Assembly: GCA_037444575.1 (NCBI GenBank)
Contig: JBBIME010000013.1
Span: forward strand, 62,001 to 126,000
Source: Bacteriovorax sp037444575
GTDB lineage: Bacteria; Bdellovibrionota; Bacteriovoracia; Bacteriovoracales; Bacteriovoracaceae
Direction of reading: 5' to 3'
Length of the DNA: 64,000 nt
Shown: in pieces, positions 8,683-17,900 of the stretch
Layout of the letters: the number at the start of each line of letters is the position of its first letter
How positions within the stretch are numbered: the stretch's first letter is position 1
Made by a program: the position numbers and the translations under genes
Notes under the pieces: model-generated
Told to the model about the DNA's origin: nothing
Seen by the model: only the letters and a program-made list of their open reading frames with translations
Databases searched by the model: none

Positions 8683-9370
8683 TTTTATTTTCCTTTTTTA
8701 ATTTTTTTCCAAGTCTAGCTTCTTTTCGTTTAAGCTTCTTTTCTTTTTGGAGTTTTCTTAGTTTTTTTATGAATCCTAGAGAATATTCCATCGCAGAGTA
8801 AAGCGAGAAAAGTGAAGCTAAATAAATAGCAATTGTACCAACAAGTGGCATGTCAAGGCCCCAGTCTTTGTCATAGGCCATCAGTAAAGGAATGCCAACC
8901 ATTTGTGTAGCAGTTTTCCATTTACCCAATGTCCCTACTGGAACAGAAAGTCCTTTTTCCATTGCGAGCAAGCGGAGTGCAGTGATGTACATCTCTCTTA
9001 GAACGAGAACAAGAACAACGAGAACGTGAACTCTGCCCAATGCCAAGAGCATAATGAGAGAGGAGATAACTAAAAATTTATCAGCGATTGGATCTAAAAA
9101 TGAACCAAAGACAGTGACAATGTTTTTCTTCCTAGCGATATACCCATCAAAAAAATCGGTAATCGAAGCTATTGCAAAAGTCCCTGCGGCCACATAGTTG
9201 AGTAGTTTGATATGACTGATCACCCAAGGATGTGAGGATAAATTCAAAAAAAGAGAAAGCAAAATGATCGGTATTAAAATAATTCTGAGCATCGTCAGGC
9301 GATTAGGAAGATTGTCTATATCCCATTCGCTTGGAAGATTTGAGCGAGGTTTAGTTAACCCATGATCCAT
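8675..9370 (-). CDS. pgsA: CDP-diacylglycerol-glycerol-3-phosphate 3-phosphatidyltransferase
   Basis: Commits CDP-diacylglycerol to phosphatidylglycerol in the inner membrane. The CDP-alcohol phosphotransferase motif is intact: DFFDGYIARKKN, then GSFLDPIADK near residues 65-90. An N-terminal LPNRLTMLRI segment and several hydrophobic helices are as expected. The last 30 residues are very Lys-rich and form a basic cytoplasmic tail. Start ATG follows AAGGA. It is the first gene of a minus-strand run with serB and panD. Confidence 0.93.
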   Translation of the reverse strand: MDHGLTKPRSNLPSEWDIDNLPNRLTMLRIILIPIILLSLFLNLSSHPWVISHIKLLNYVAAGTFAIASITDFFDGYIARKKNIVTVFGSFLDPIADKFLVISSLIMLLALGRVHVLVVLVLVLREMYITALRLLAMEKGLSVPVGTLGKWKTATQMVGIPLLMAYDKDWGLDMPLVGTIAIYLASLFSLYSAMEYSLGFIKKLRKLQKEKKLKRKEARLGKKLKKENKSE

Positions 9371-9452
9371 TTTTTTCCTTCTTATAATATATTGAACTCT
9401 ATTTTAACCTATAACAAAAGAGCTTTCAAAATAAATAGTAATAGGAGCAAGA

Positions 9453-10187
9453 ATGGAGAGGCACTTAAGTTTAATAAAAACTGATTATCAGGAATTGGAA
9501 AAAAGAGTGTTTCCTCGCTTTCCTTTTGGTTTTATGATTTTTCGCGAAGAGAATCCGACCGAAGCAACAGCTAAGATGGTGTTCGAGGTAAAAGATATCT
9601 CCCTTTCTGGAATGCAGCTTTCCTTTAAAGATGGAACTCATCATTACTCACAAGGAACAACTATCGTAGGGAATTTGCAATGGAGAGGATCAACTTTACA
9701 AGTAAAAGGTAAAATACAGTGGGTCAGAGAGGCGAGCATTGGGCTTTCATTTGATTCAAGTATTAGCTTTGAAGAAAAGATGAGAAGTTTTCTTTCTTAT
9801 GATAACATTGTTTCGCATATTAAGCCGTTGCATAAAAATGAACTGACCCTGGATTTGCCAAACAATCTTAAGTATTGGCTCAAAGCAGATGGAGTTTTGG
9901 AAATTTTTGTATGGGAGCACTCCTCGAGTGGAATTTCCCGTTTTCAAATTCTCATAATGGAGCATTTTATTGAGTGGGAAGAAGGTGTTGGTCTTCGCAC
10001 AGGAAGAATAATGACTCAAAGAGATCTCGATACACCACTGTCGCTCGAAGATGAATTTGTTTTTCAAATTGACGAGAATGCAGTTTCTCAAAAAATAGAA
10101 ATGGCATTGGGCGTTGTTAAAAAAATTAGCACAGATCATCTTCCACTAGAAGCTCGGGATTTTTTAGTCTACAAGCTCGGTGGATAA
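9453..10187 (+). CDS. PilZ-domain protein
   Basis: 244 residues. The N-terminal half is a PilZ domain, with an Arg cluster KRVFPRFPF near residue 20 and DISLSGMQLSF near 50, corresponding to RxxxR and D/NxSxxG of c-di-GMP receptors. The basic part reads KRVFPR, so the exact Arg spacing departs slightly from the consensus. The C-terminal 130 residues match nothing I recognise. It probably links c-di-GMP to motility or surface behaviour; the partner is unknown. It is transcribed divergently from pgsA. Confidence 0.8.
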   Translation: MERHLSLIKTDYQELEKRVFPRFPFGFMIFREENPTEATAKMVFEVKDISLSGMQLSFKDGTHHYSQGTTIVGNLQWRGSTLQVKGKIQWVREASIGLSFDSSISFEEKMRSFLSYDNIVSHIKPLHKNELTLDLPNNLKYWLKADGVLEIFVWEHSSSGISRFQILIMEHFIEWEEGVGLRTGRIMTQRDLDTPLSLEDEFVFQIDENAVSQKIEMALGVVKKISTDHLPLEARDFLVYKLGG

Positions 10188-10286
10188 AGCTTAACACTTG
10201 CAAATTTAGCTTTTATAATTGGTGACGACTCTTTTTTTTAAAGAGAGCTTCACTATTATTTGATTATATTTTGGAGACATAAATTT

Positions 10287-11240
10287 ATGAACCGCAACCT
10301 CGCTTTAGAATTCGTTCGTGTAACTGAAATGGCCGCTATCGCCTCAGCTCGTTTAATGGGAAGAGGAGATGAAAAGGCCGCTGATCAGGCAGCAGTAGAT
10401 GCGATGAGAGCAATGCTTGATTCTGTTGAATGCGATGCCACTGTCGTTATCGGTGAAGGCGAGCGCGATGAAGCTCCTATGCTTTACATCGGAGAAAAAG
10501 TTGGTTCGGGTAAAGGTGCAGAACTGGAGATTGCTCTTGATCCACTAGAAGGAACAACAGTATGTGCGACAGGTGGTTATAATTCTATTTCAGTAATGGC
10601 CATTGCAGAAAAAGGTAATTTCCTGCATGCACCAGATACGTATATGAAAAAAATTGCTTGTGGGCGCGAAGGCAAAGGCCTCATTGATATCAATGAATCG
10701 GCAAAAGAAAATTTGAGAAGATTAGCTGACGTAAAAAAATGCCGTATCGCTGATTTAACAGCAGTCGTTCTCGATCGTCCTCGCCACAAAGAACTCATCC
10801 AGGAAATTAGAGAAGCAGGAGCACGTATTCAACTTATCGGAGATGGAGACGTTTCTGCGGCGATTGCTTGCTGCGATCCTAATTCAGGTGTTGATATTTT
10901 ATTTGGTATTGGTGGAGCACCAGAAGGAGTACTAGCTGCCGCAGCTATGAGATGTATGGGAGGAGACTTCCAGGGAATTCTGCAGTGGAGACACGATGAA
11001 GAAATGAATCGAGCTAAAAAAATGGGAATCACTGAACTCAATAAAGTTTTTAAACTAGATGATCTTGCTCGTGGAAATGTTATGTTTGTTGCCACTGGTG
11101 TGACTTCTGGAAACTTCTTAAAAGGGGTACAGTTTAAATCTTGGGGCGCTGTAACTAATTCCATTGTTATGAGATCGAGCTCAGGAACGATTCGTCATAT
11201 CGAAGCAGAACACCACTTTGATACGAAGCCTCGTTATTAA
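10287..11240 (+). CDS. glpX: Fructose-1,6-bisphosphatase class II
   Basis: Gluconeogenic phosphatase of the GlpX type. Recognisable blocks are EFVRVTEMAAIASARLMGRG, VIGEGERDEAPMLYIGE, the metal-site motif DPLEGTT near residue 85, LIGDGDVSAAIACC and GIGGAPEGVLAAAA. The frame extends to a TTG at 10260, but the ATG at 10287 has a GGAG 10 bases upstream and matches the family N-terminus (317 residues). The RatA-like gene follows closely and may be cotranscribed. Confidence 0.95.
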   Translation: MNRNLALEFVRVTEMAAIASARLMGRGDEKAADQAAVDAMRAMLDSVECDATVVIGEGERDEAPMLYIGEKVGSGKGAELEIALDPLEGTTVCATGGYNSISVMAIAEKGNFLHAPDTYMKKIACGREGKGLIDINESAKENLRRLADVKKCRIADLTAVVLDRPRHKELIQEIREAGARIQLIGDGDVSAAIACCDPNSGVDILFGIGGAPEGVLAAAAMRCMGGDFQGILQWRHDEEMNRAKKMGITELNKVFKLDDLARGNVMFVATGVTSGNFLKGVQFKSWGAVTNSIVMRSSSGTIRHIEAEHHFDTKPRY

Positions 11241-11293
11241 AATTGAAAATACTATTTTTAATCTTTTGTTTAATATTTTATGGAGGAAATGTT

Positions 11294-11719
11294 ATGGCCT
11301 TAGCTACAAGAACTGAAGTCGTTGATGTGGACATTAACAAACTTTACGAAACAATTGCTGACTATTCTAAATATCCTGAGTTCGTCGACGGCGTTAGCGC
11401 TATCAAAGTTCTCTCTCAAAATGAATCAGCTGCTAAAGTTGAATATAGTCTTAACATGATTAAAAGTTTCAAATACATCATCAATCTAAAACAAGAAAAA
11501 CCTCATCATGTTTCATGGACTCTTGATTCAGGGGATCTCTTCAAAAAAAATAACGGAGAGTGGAAACTAAAAGATTTAGGCAATGGTAAAACTGAAGTCA
11601 CTTACTCTCTTGATGTAGATTTTAAAATATTTGCTCCTAGCTCAATTTTAAGTGCGCTCACAGAAAAAAATCTTCCTGTTATGATGAACTCTTTTATTAA
11701 ACGAGCAAAATCAAAATAA
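11294..11719 (+). CDS. SRPBCC/RatA-like (coenzyme Q-binding COQ10 type) protein
   Basis: 141 residues of the START-like SRPBCC fold. It begins ATRTEVVDVDINKLYETIAD, then YSKYPEFVDGVSAIKVL, which is the RatA/COQ10 signature, and it ends with a long helix. The frame opens at a TTG at 11243 and would add a hydrophobic leader, but GGAGG sits 7 bases before the ATG at 11294, so I chose that start. The family includes the RatA ribosome-association toxin and a ubiquinone chaperone, and sequence alone does not separate them. Confidence 0.8.
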   Translation: MALATRTEVVDVDINKLYETIADYSKYPEFVDGVSAIKVLSQNESAAKVEYSLNMIKSFKYIINLKQEKPHHVSWTLDSGDLFKKNNGEWKLKDLGNGKTEVTYSLDVDFKIFAPSSILSALTEKNLPVMMNSFIKRAKSK

Positions 11720-11731
11720 AAGGAATCTAAG

Positions 11732-12046
11732 ATGAATGATAAAAAAGAATCTCCAATCGGGGATATCATAAAAAAAGTCGTTTCTGTCGGAGTTGGTGCT
11801 GCCTTCATGACTGAAGAGTCAGTTAAAAAGATTCTCGAAGATTTACCTCTACCTAAAGACATCATCGCTGGCCTCGTTCAAAACGCGAAAGGGGCCAAAG
11901 AAGATTTTACTAAAGGAATGAGAGAAGAGCTTAGAAACTATCTAACTAAAGTAGATGCTTCAAAAATTGTCTCTGATGTTTTGGATCAATATGATGTAGA
12001 AGTTGAAGCAAAATTTAAGTTTAAAAAAAAACATGAGAAAAACTGA
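11732..12046 (+). CDS. Conserved hypothetical helical protein
   Basis: 104 residues, unrecognised. It has a glycine/valine-rich patch (VVSVGVGAAFMTEESV) followed by charged amphipathic helices, phasin-like in character, and a Lys-rich end (KFKFKKKHEKN). No signal peptide. It lies 12 bases after the RatA-like gene and overlaps the start of yggS by 14 bases, so the three form an operon. A membrane- or polymer-associated helical protein is possible but not shown. Confidence 0.6.
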   Translation: MNDKKESPIGDIIKKVVSVGVGAAFMTEESVKKILEDLPLPKDIIAGLVQNAKGAKEDFTKGMREELRNYLTKVDASKIVSDVLDQYDVEVEAKFKFKKKHEKN

Positions 12047-12719
12047 TATCGCAAAAAATTTAAGTGCAATTAAAAAAGAGATCAAAGGATCTCAATTAGT
12101 TGCTGTAACGAAATATTCTCCAGTAGAAGATGTCATCTTAGCTTATGAAGCTCATCAATATGACTTTGGCGAAAATAGAGTTCAAGATCTACAAGAAAAA
12201 GCTGCAGTATTCGCTGAAAAAAATCTATCAAAAGTTAAGTGGCATTTCATCGGGCATCTTCAAACAAATAAAGTAAGAGATCTTTTAAAAATTCCTAATC
12301 TACACGCCATTCATTCGGTTGATTCTGTAAAATTACTAGAAGAACTTCTTAAAAGAGAAAATGATTTTACAGGATCAGAATTAAAACTTTTTTTCCAAGT
12401 CAATACTTCAAGAGAAGAAGAAAAAAGTGGATTTGAATCCGCTGAAGAATTAAATCATGCTATCGATCTTATCAATAGTCGAACCCACACCAAATTAAAA
12501 TTTTTTGGTCTCATGACAATGGGAACGATCAGAACTGATAATTTTGAAGCTGAGGCCTTGCGCTGTTTTAAAGATCTAAAATCTGTGGCATCAAAAATTG
12601 AAAAAGAGCGCTCTCTTAAGTCTAGTCTCAAGCTCTCTATGGGAATGAGTCAGGATTACAAGATTGCCCTAGAGGCCGGCTCAGATTACATCCGCATCGG
12701 ATCTGCCATATTCAAATAG
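12033..12719 (+). CDS. yggS: PLP homeostasis protein, YggS/PROSC family
   Basis: Single-domain alanine-racemase-fold protein that binds pyridoxal phosphate and buffers free PLP. Family blocks are LVAVTKYSPVEDV (PLP Lys in the K of VTK), DFGENRVQDLQEK, WHFIGHLQTNKV, GLMTMG and LSMGMSQDYKIALEAGSDYI, then RIGSAIF. The frame opens at a TTG at 12003; the ATG at 12033 fits the family start (228 residues). It overlaps the upstream hypothetical gene. Confidence 0.93.
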   Translation: MRKTDIAKNLSAIKKEIKGSQLVAVTKYSPVEDVILAYEAHQYDFGENRVQDLQEKAAVFAEKNLSKVKWHFIGHLQTNKVRDLLKIPNLHAIHSVDSVKLLEELLKRENDFTGSELKLFFQVNTSREEEKSGFESAEELNHAIDLINSRTHTKLKFFGLMTMGTIRTDNFEAEALRCFKDLKSVASKIEKERSLKSSLKLSMGMSQDYKIALEAGSDYIRIGSAIFK

Positions 12720-12731
12720 TTATCCTATATT

Positions 12732-12748
12732 TATCTAATTATTAGATA
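12732..12748. repeat. Perfect palindrome between yggS and the oxygenase gene
   Basis: TATCTAAT, one base, ATTAGATA: an 8-1-8 perfect palindrome just after yggS and 75 bases before the next start. A likely -10 box (TATAGT, 12794-12799, preceded by TGC) follows. The palindrome could be an operator for the oxygenase gene. It lacks the G+C-rich stem expected of a terminator. Confidence 0.45.
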
Positions 12749-12822
12749 GATAATGTGCGCATTTTCTATGTGGCGTATAAGGCACCCATTTGCTATAGTG
12801 CGCTTAAACAAGCGAGGGTGTT

Positions 12823-13764
12823 ATGAGTAATGTAAGAAAAGTTCCTGAATTAAGTTTGCTTAGTTACGTGAATGGTACAACTGCCGATCAAGTTAAATTC
12901 GTAGACGACATCATGAGAGGTCTTAAAGATTACGGGTTCATTATTTTGAAAGACCATACAATTGATCAAAAGAAAATTGATCGCGCTTATTCTATGGTAG
13001 AAGATTTTTTCAATCTTCCAGAAGAGACAAAATTAAAATACAAAATGGCCAATGGTGGACAAAGAGGTTACACACCTTTTAAAGTTGAACACGCTAAAGA
13101 CAATAAAAATCCAGACCTAAAAGAGTTCTGGCACGTAGGTCGTGATCTTACGAGCGCTAGCCAGTACTTTGGTGTTTACCCAGAAAACGTTTGGCCTTCA
13201 GAAGTTCCAGAATTTAAAAAGACATTCACAGAGCTTTATGAAGCAATGGATATGACTTCAGGAATTCTTCTAGAAGCAATTGGTAGAGGACTTGATGTTC
13301 CAGCATCATTCTTTGCAGATATGATTAAAGATGGAAATTCAATTCACCGCCTAATTCACTACCCACCAACAAAAGGTGAGGACACAAAAAATTCAATCAG
13401 ATCAGCGGCTCACGGTGATATTAACCTGATCACTATGCTTGTAGGTGCAACTGCTTCTGGTCTTCAACTTTTAGAACGTGATGGATCTTGGCTCGATGTT
13501 AATTCTAAACCAGGAGAAATTGTTGTTGATACTGGGGATATGATGTCTCGTCTAACAAATGATGTTCTGCCTTCAACTATCCACAGAGTTATTAATCCAG
13601 ACAATGATACGAGTGCAAGATACTCTATGCCATTCTTTGTTCACCCACACTCTAAAGCAATGTTAAACTGCCTTCCATCTTGTGTCGGAACAGGAGCAAA
13701 GTATGCTGATATCTCAGCAGGAGATTTTTTAACTCAAAGACTAAAAGAAATCGGACTTTACTAA
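12823..13764 (+). CDS. 2-oxoglutarate/Fe(II) oxygenase, isopenicillin N synthase family
   Basis: 313 residues. The DIOX_N-type N-terminus (ELSLLSYV; GLKDYGFIILKDH; NLPEETKLKYKM) is followed by the catalytic jelly roll. Iron ligands are HGD near 197-199 and the His in STIHRVINP near 253; the 2-oxoglutarate Arg is in RYSMPFFVHP near 265. The substrate is unknown. Bacterial relatives are not necessarily antibiotic enzymes, and no biosynthetic cluster is adjacent. It has its own promoter region and a strong terminator. Confidence 0.9.
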   Translation: MSNVRKVPELSLLSYVNGTTADQVKFVDDIMRGLKDYGFIILKDHTIDQKKIDRAYSMVEDFFNLPEETKLKYKMANGGQRGYTPFKVEHAKDNKNPDLKEFWHVGRDLTSASQYFGVYPENVWPSEVPEFKKTFTELYEAMDMTSGILLEAIGRGLDVPASFFADMIKDGNSIHRLIHYPPTKGEDTKNSIRSAAHGDINLITMLVGATASGLQLLERDGSWLDVNSKPGEIVVDTGDMMSRLTNDVLPSTIHRVINPDNDTSARYSMPFFVHPHSKAMLNCLPSCVGTGAKYADISAGDFLTQRLKEIGLY

Positions 13765-13775
13765 TAAAAAAATCT

Positions 13776-13801
13776 CCAGGGGACAAGCAATTGTCTCTTG
13801 G
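13776..13801. terminator. Bidirectional terminator between convergent genes
   Basis: An 11-bp stem with two G-T pairs (CCAGGGGACAA, loop GCAA, TTGTCTCTTGG) sits between the oxygenase gene and the convergent barrel gene. A run of A precedes it and a T-rich stretch follows, so it can serve both strands. Confidence 0.75.
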
Positions 13802-13808
13802 GGACTTC

Positions 13809-14759
13809 TTAAAATCTTAATCCAATCGTTAGTTTCGCGTTTAATTCGTTCGTTGTTTGTTCTGTTCCAATGCTAAATTTTTCTTTAGCATTCAATGATT
13901 CAATAGATCCTTCAAAAATCATTGCTACTGATTTTGAAAAAGGCATTAGATAGCCTAAGCGCGCTTCAGGAATCAATGTTACAGTCCCAGTGCTTTTTTC
14001 ATTACCGACAGTTGTCGTCGATTTACCTATTCCGGCAGCTAGGCTAAGGTAAAAATTATTTTGATCAGACGATAAACTCATAAAGTGATAAGTCACTGCG
14101 GCCGTTCCCATCACCCTTGTTGTAGGAATATCTAGAACAGGATTGGGCTGACGATGAATTTCATTATCAAGTCGCCCTCCGAAACTCATTTCAAACTCAG
14201 GCATGAATCGATAATTGTATTCAAGTGCGAAACTGTAACCAGAGGCCATTGAATTGTTGCTTGCACTCACATCGGAAGATGATTGAGCAAGACTTCGATG
14301 GATACTTCCTTTGAGAGCGTAGTTATTGTGAGAGCGAAATTTTTTATAGAGCTCATTGTAGTCAACAGTTGGGGTAATGTTGACATCGCCAACAATATCG
14401 AGGGCAACATTTCCATAAGCGTGAGAGTTATAACTGATGATGTCTTCCTTTTTAAAGGGAATATTGACATTAGGATCTGTTGGAATCCAAAGCGAGTAGT
14501 CTCGATTTACTTCGCGGGCCTTGCAAAGAATGCTGACAAACGAATTGGCAAAAATGATCTCCTGGCCTTTTGTAATTCCATCTTTGATACCTTTAGCGAC
14601 AACGAATGAGTGTTGATCTTTTGAAGTTGTTTGAACGACTAGCAGCTCTTCGCGAGATCGACTTTTTGTATCTGCTGCATGAACAAAATTACTCAAGCAT
14701 AATTGCCCTAAATAGATAACAAGATAAAGAGTTCTTTTTGTGTTCAATCTATGTTCCAT
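13809..14759 (-). CDS. Outer-membrane beta-barrel protein (hypothetical)
   Basis: 316 residues with a signal peptide ending VHA. About 100 residues form a small soluble domain, and the rest alternates polar and hydrophobic residues with many aromatic and Gly positions (FALEYNYRFMPEFEMSFGGR; NFYLSLAAGIGK). The last strand ends LTIGLRF, and a C-terminal Phe is the usual signal for outer-membrane insertion. I do not recognise the family. Confidence 0.7.
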   Translation of the reverse strand: MEHRLNTKRTLYLVIYLGQLCLSNFVHAADTKSRSREELLVVQTTSKDQHSFVVAKGIKDGITKGQEIIFANSFVSILCKAREVNRDYSLWIPTDPNVNIPFKKEDIISYNSHAYGNVALDIVGDVNITPTVDYNELYKKFRSHNNYALKGSIHRSLAQSSSDVSASNNSMASGYSFALEYNYRFMPEFEMSFGGRLDNEIHRQPNPVLDIPTTRVMGTAAVTYHFMSLSSDQNNFYLSLAAGIGKSTTTVGNEKSTGTVTLIPEARLGYLMPFSKSVAMIFEGSIESLNAKEKFSIGTEQTTNELNAKLTIGLRF

Positions 14760-14992
14760 GCATAAAGTTTACCAGAAGCATTGCCAATAAAAAGACCCAC
14801 TTTTTCTACCTAGTAAAAATTTAGTCCGACTGTTTTATGTGGGTAAATACTCACAAAACCTGAGCTTTTCTATTGGAGAGAATTATAGGGTGAATTATGC
14901 CGGATAATTATAGTTGGGAATAAAATATATATGTATTTTAAAGATTGTATTTAAGACTTCGATAAGGTGGAGAGGAGTATTTAGGCCCTAAT

Positions 14993-17900
14993 ATGAAAAC
15001 GAGCAAACTCATTTATCTATTTTTGAGTTCCATCACTTTAGTGATGAGTGCTTGCATGCCTAAGGCCACTGAGAAGAATGCAGTCTGTGGTACGAATCAA
15101 TCTTTTAACAGCATTACTCGCAGTTGTGTGAATATCGCTCAGCCAATATCAAAACCGGTTGCTACACTGAGTTCTGATATTCTTACTCAAGAAGTATCAA
15201 AGACCATCACGCTTACTTATACTGATGCAAAAAATTATGCAGCGATTTCGTGTCGATTAACTGCAATTTCCTCTAATATTGAAGCCATCTCTCCTCAGGT
15301 GATCAATGGCGGAGTTTTCGCACAAGCTGATGCTGTTTTCTTTGCGGCCCAGTCTGCGGCCAATTCGCTTCCTGCTGGTGTTGATCAAACTGCAGCTATC
15401 GCTCAAAAAAATAATATGCAAGCAGCACTTGCCATTGCAAAAGTAACTTTTAATTACTCAAATCTTATTAATCAACTTGGATTATTTAAAACAGCGGCCA
15501 ATAATCTTCTCACCATTGTAGCTCCTTACAGTTTGTCTTCGAGTACTGTTAAATATTATTACGATTCTACACAAGCGAAGATGATTGATTTCAACTCGGC
15601 CAATACCTTTGTTGTGAATCGTTGTGATTGCTCTGGTGGCGTATGTACAACCATCATTGCGCCTAAATTATCTCAAACTGGAGCTTCCGGTTTCTCGTAT
15701 ACAATTTCTGATTTAGAAGGAGAAGGGGATTTAAAAAATGTTAATCTCACTATCGCGGCCCTTCCGGGAAGTACAAACTTTTTAGCTCCTGCTGTTGAAT
15801 CAAGTTTTTTAACTTACCCTCAGAGTGCAACAAACACTCCGACAACGTACTCAATTGTTCTTCCTGTCGCTAGAGATTATTTAAATACGACGTCCTTCAA
15901 TTATTTAGTAACGTCTCAACCAACAAAAGGAAGTGTCTCTAACTGTAGAACAGTTGCTTCTTCTCATTTGTGTGATTACACACCAACAAGTGGGGACCTG
16001 TATGATACAATTACACCAACTGTAGCAACTGCTACAATTGGTGATTTAGTTTTTACGGCCAAAAAAGCAGGATCATACGCTAATAACTACACGATTCAGT
16101 ATTTTGATCTTCAAGCAAATAATGTTGCTGTAGATTCTACTGTAACCAAGAATGAAACTTTTGGTCTCGTGTCTTTAAATAATAATGAAAGTTTTGTAAG
16201 AGTTGTTGGCAACAGTGTTAAAGTTTTTATTAACCCTGGAGTTACGACTTCTTCAGATATTTTGAATCTTTTAAATGCAGATCAAAAAGCAAAAAGTTTA
16301 TTTGTTGTCACAGGTGGAAGTCTGGCAACTTTTCCAATTCCTTCTGTCTCTACGCCTTCAGCGGTAGCTCTTGCTGGCGGTAGTGATGCCTTTGACAAGT
16401 TCTCAATTGCGGCCTCCAATGCAAGTGGGACGTCGTCAAATACTGCAACAGTAATGGTTAAGATTTCGCATACTGATCACGCTCCACTAACTCCAACTCA
16501 GTACAACCTGGCCTATATGCCATTAACTATGGCGTATACAACTACGACGGCAGAGGCAGAGGGGACAACCGCTGGTCAAGTGGTCACACTTAATTATTTT
16601 GATGCTGACAATTCACCTACTGTTAAGCCTGTATCGTGCGCTGTGGATTTTGCGACTCCACCAAATATTGGTTTATCATACCTTGTTCCTACAACGTGTA
16701 GTTGTGATGTCAATGGTGTTTGCTCGGCAAGTGTTGTTCCAATAACATATTTTAATGGGACAGCAAGATTTTCTTATACAATTACAACGACTGATCAGCT
16801 TTCAGCTGCAACTATCACAAGTGCTTCTGAGTCAGTTGTGATGAGTGTCTGGGAAGTGAACAACCCTCCAGTGCTCACTGCTGCTACAGCAACTGCAACA
16901 GCAGCAGGTATTCCTACTTCATACACGGCACCTCTTGGAACACTTCAAATGCAAGAGAACTCTACAGCAGCACCAAGCTCTGCCTATGTTTGCGTCAGTG
17001 CTAATGCTGGAGGGGGAGCTGATGAGGCCACACAAACTTTAACAGTTACTCCAACTCAAACGACTCCAACTTCTAATCCAAATTTAGTGATGACTTTTGG
17101 AGCAGTCCTAGCTCCGGGAGTGGGAGGAAATAGTTGTGGAGTTGGTCTTTACATGGTTCCTTTTACGACAACTCAAAATCAATCAGGGACAACAAATTTA
17201 AAGATTACTTTGGCAGATAATGGGACAACTCATGGAATCGCTGATCCAAAATCAGTTAATCAAATTATCCCTATTCAAGTTAACTTTGTAGACGATCCAC
17301 CATTTTTTGTTCAATCAATTGCGAGTGTACAATCAAACGAAGGAGGCTCTGTTGTTGCCGGTCCGTTTATTGTGGATGAAGACCAGGGGAGTTCTCCGGA
17401 TGAAGATGCTCAGGGTGTAAAAATTGCGAACATTACTTCTGACAATCCAGGAGTGTTGCCTGTTAGTGCGATTACAGTTTTTTATGACCTAAATGATAAT
17501 GGTGTTGAAGATGCTGGAGAGTCTAGAACTTTTGGAGCGAGCTCGACAGTTGTTCCTGCAGCCGGTGTTCCAACTCTTGAGGCCGTTGCTTCTGACAACG
17601 TTAAACTTCATAAATTTTATCTTAAATTAAATCCAGTTCCAGGTGTTTCTGGAAACTCAAATATCACAGTCACTGTAAATGATGGAAGTGCTTTAGCAAC
17701 TCATTTTACTTCAAAAACATTTTCTTTGATCGTTAATCCAGTGGCCGCACTTCACGGTGGATGGGCCAATATTTCAGCAGTAGGGATTAAGACTGATAAA
17801 AATGGAGCACCTGCCTCGTCAAATGATATCGTTTGTAATTATAACAAGGCAACAGATGCAAGTAAGTGTGATACTACAACAACTGATTGTACAGGAACTA

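Noticed and set aside
14760..14992. Possible riboswitch in the leader of the 1646-residue lipoprotein
   Set aside because: The leader has short inverted stretches, but I could match none to a known riboswitch consensus.
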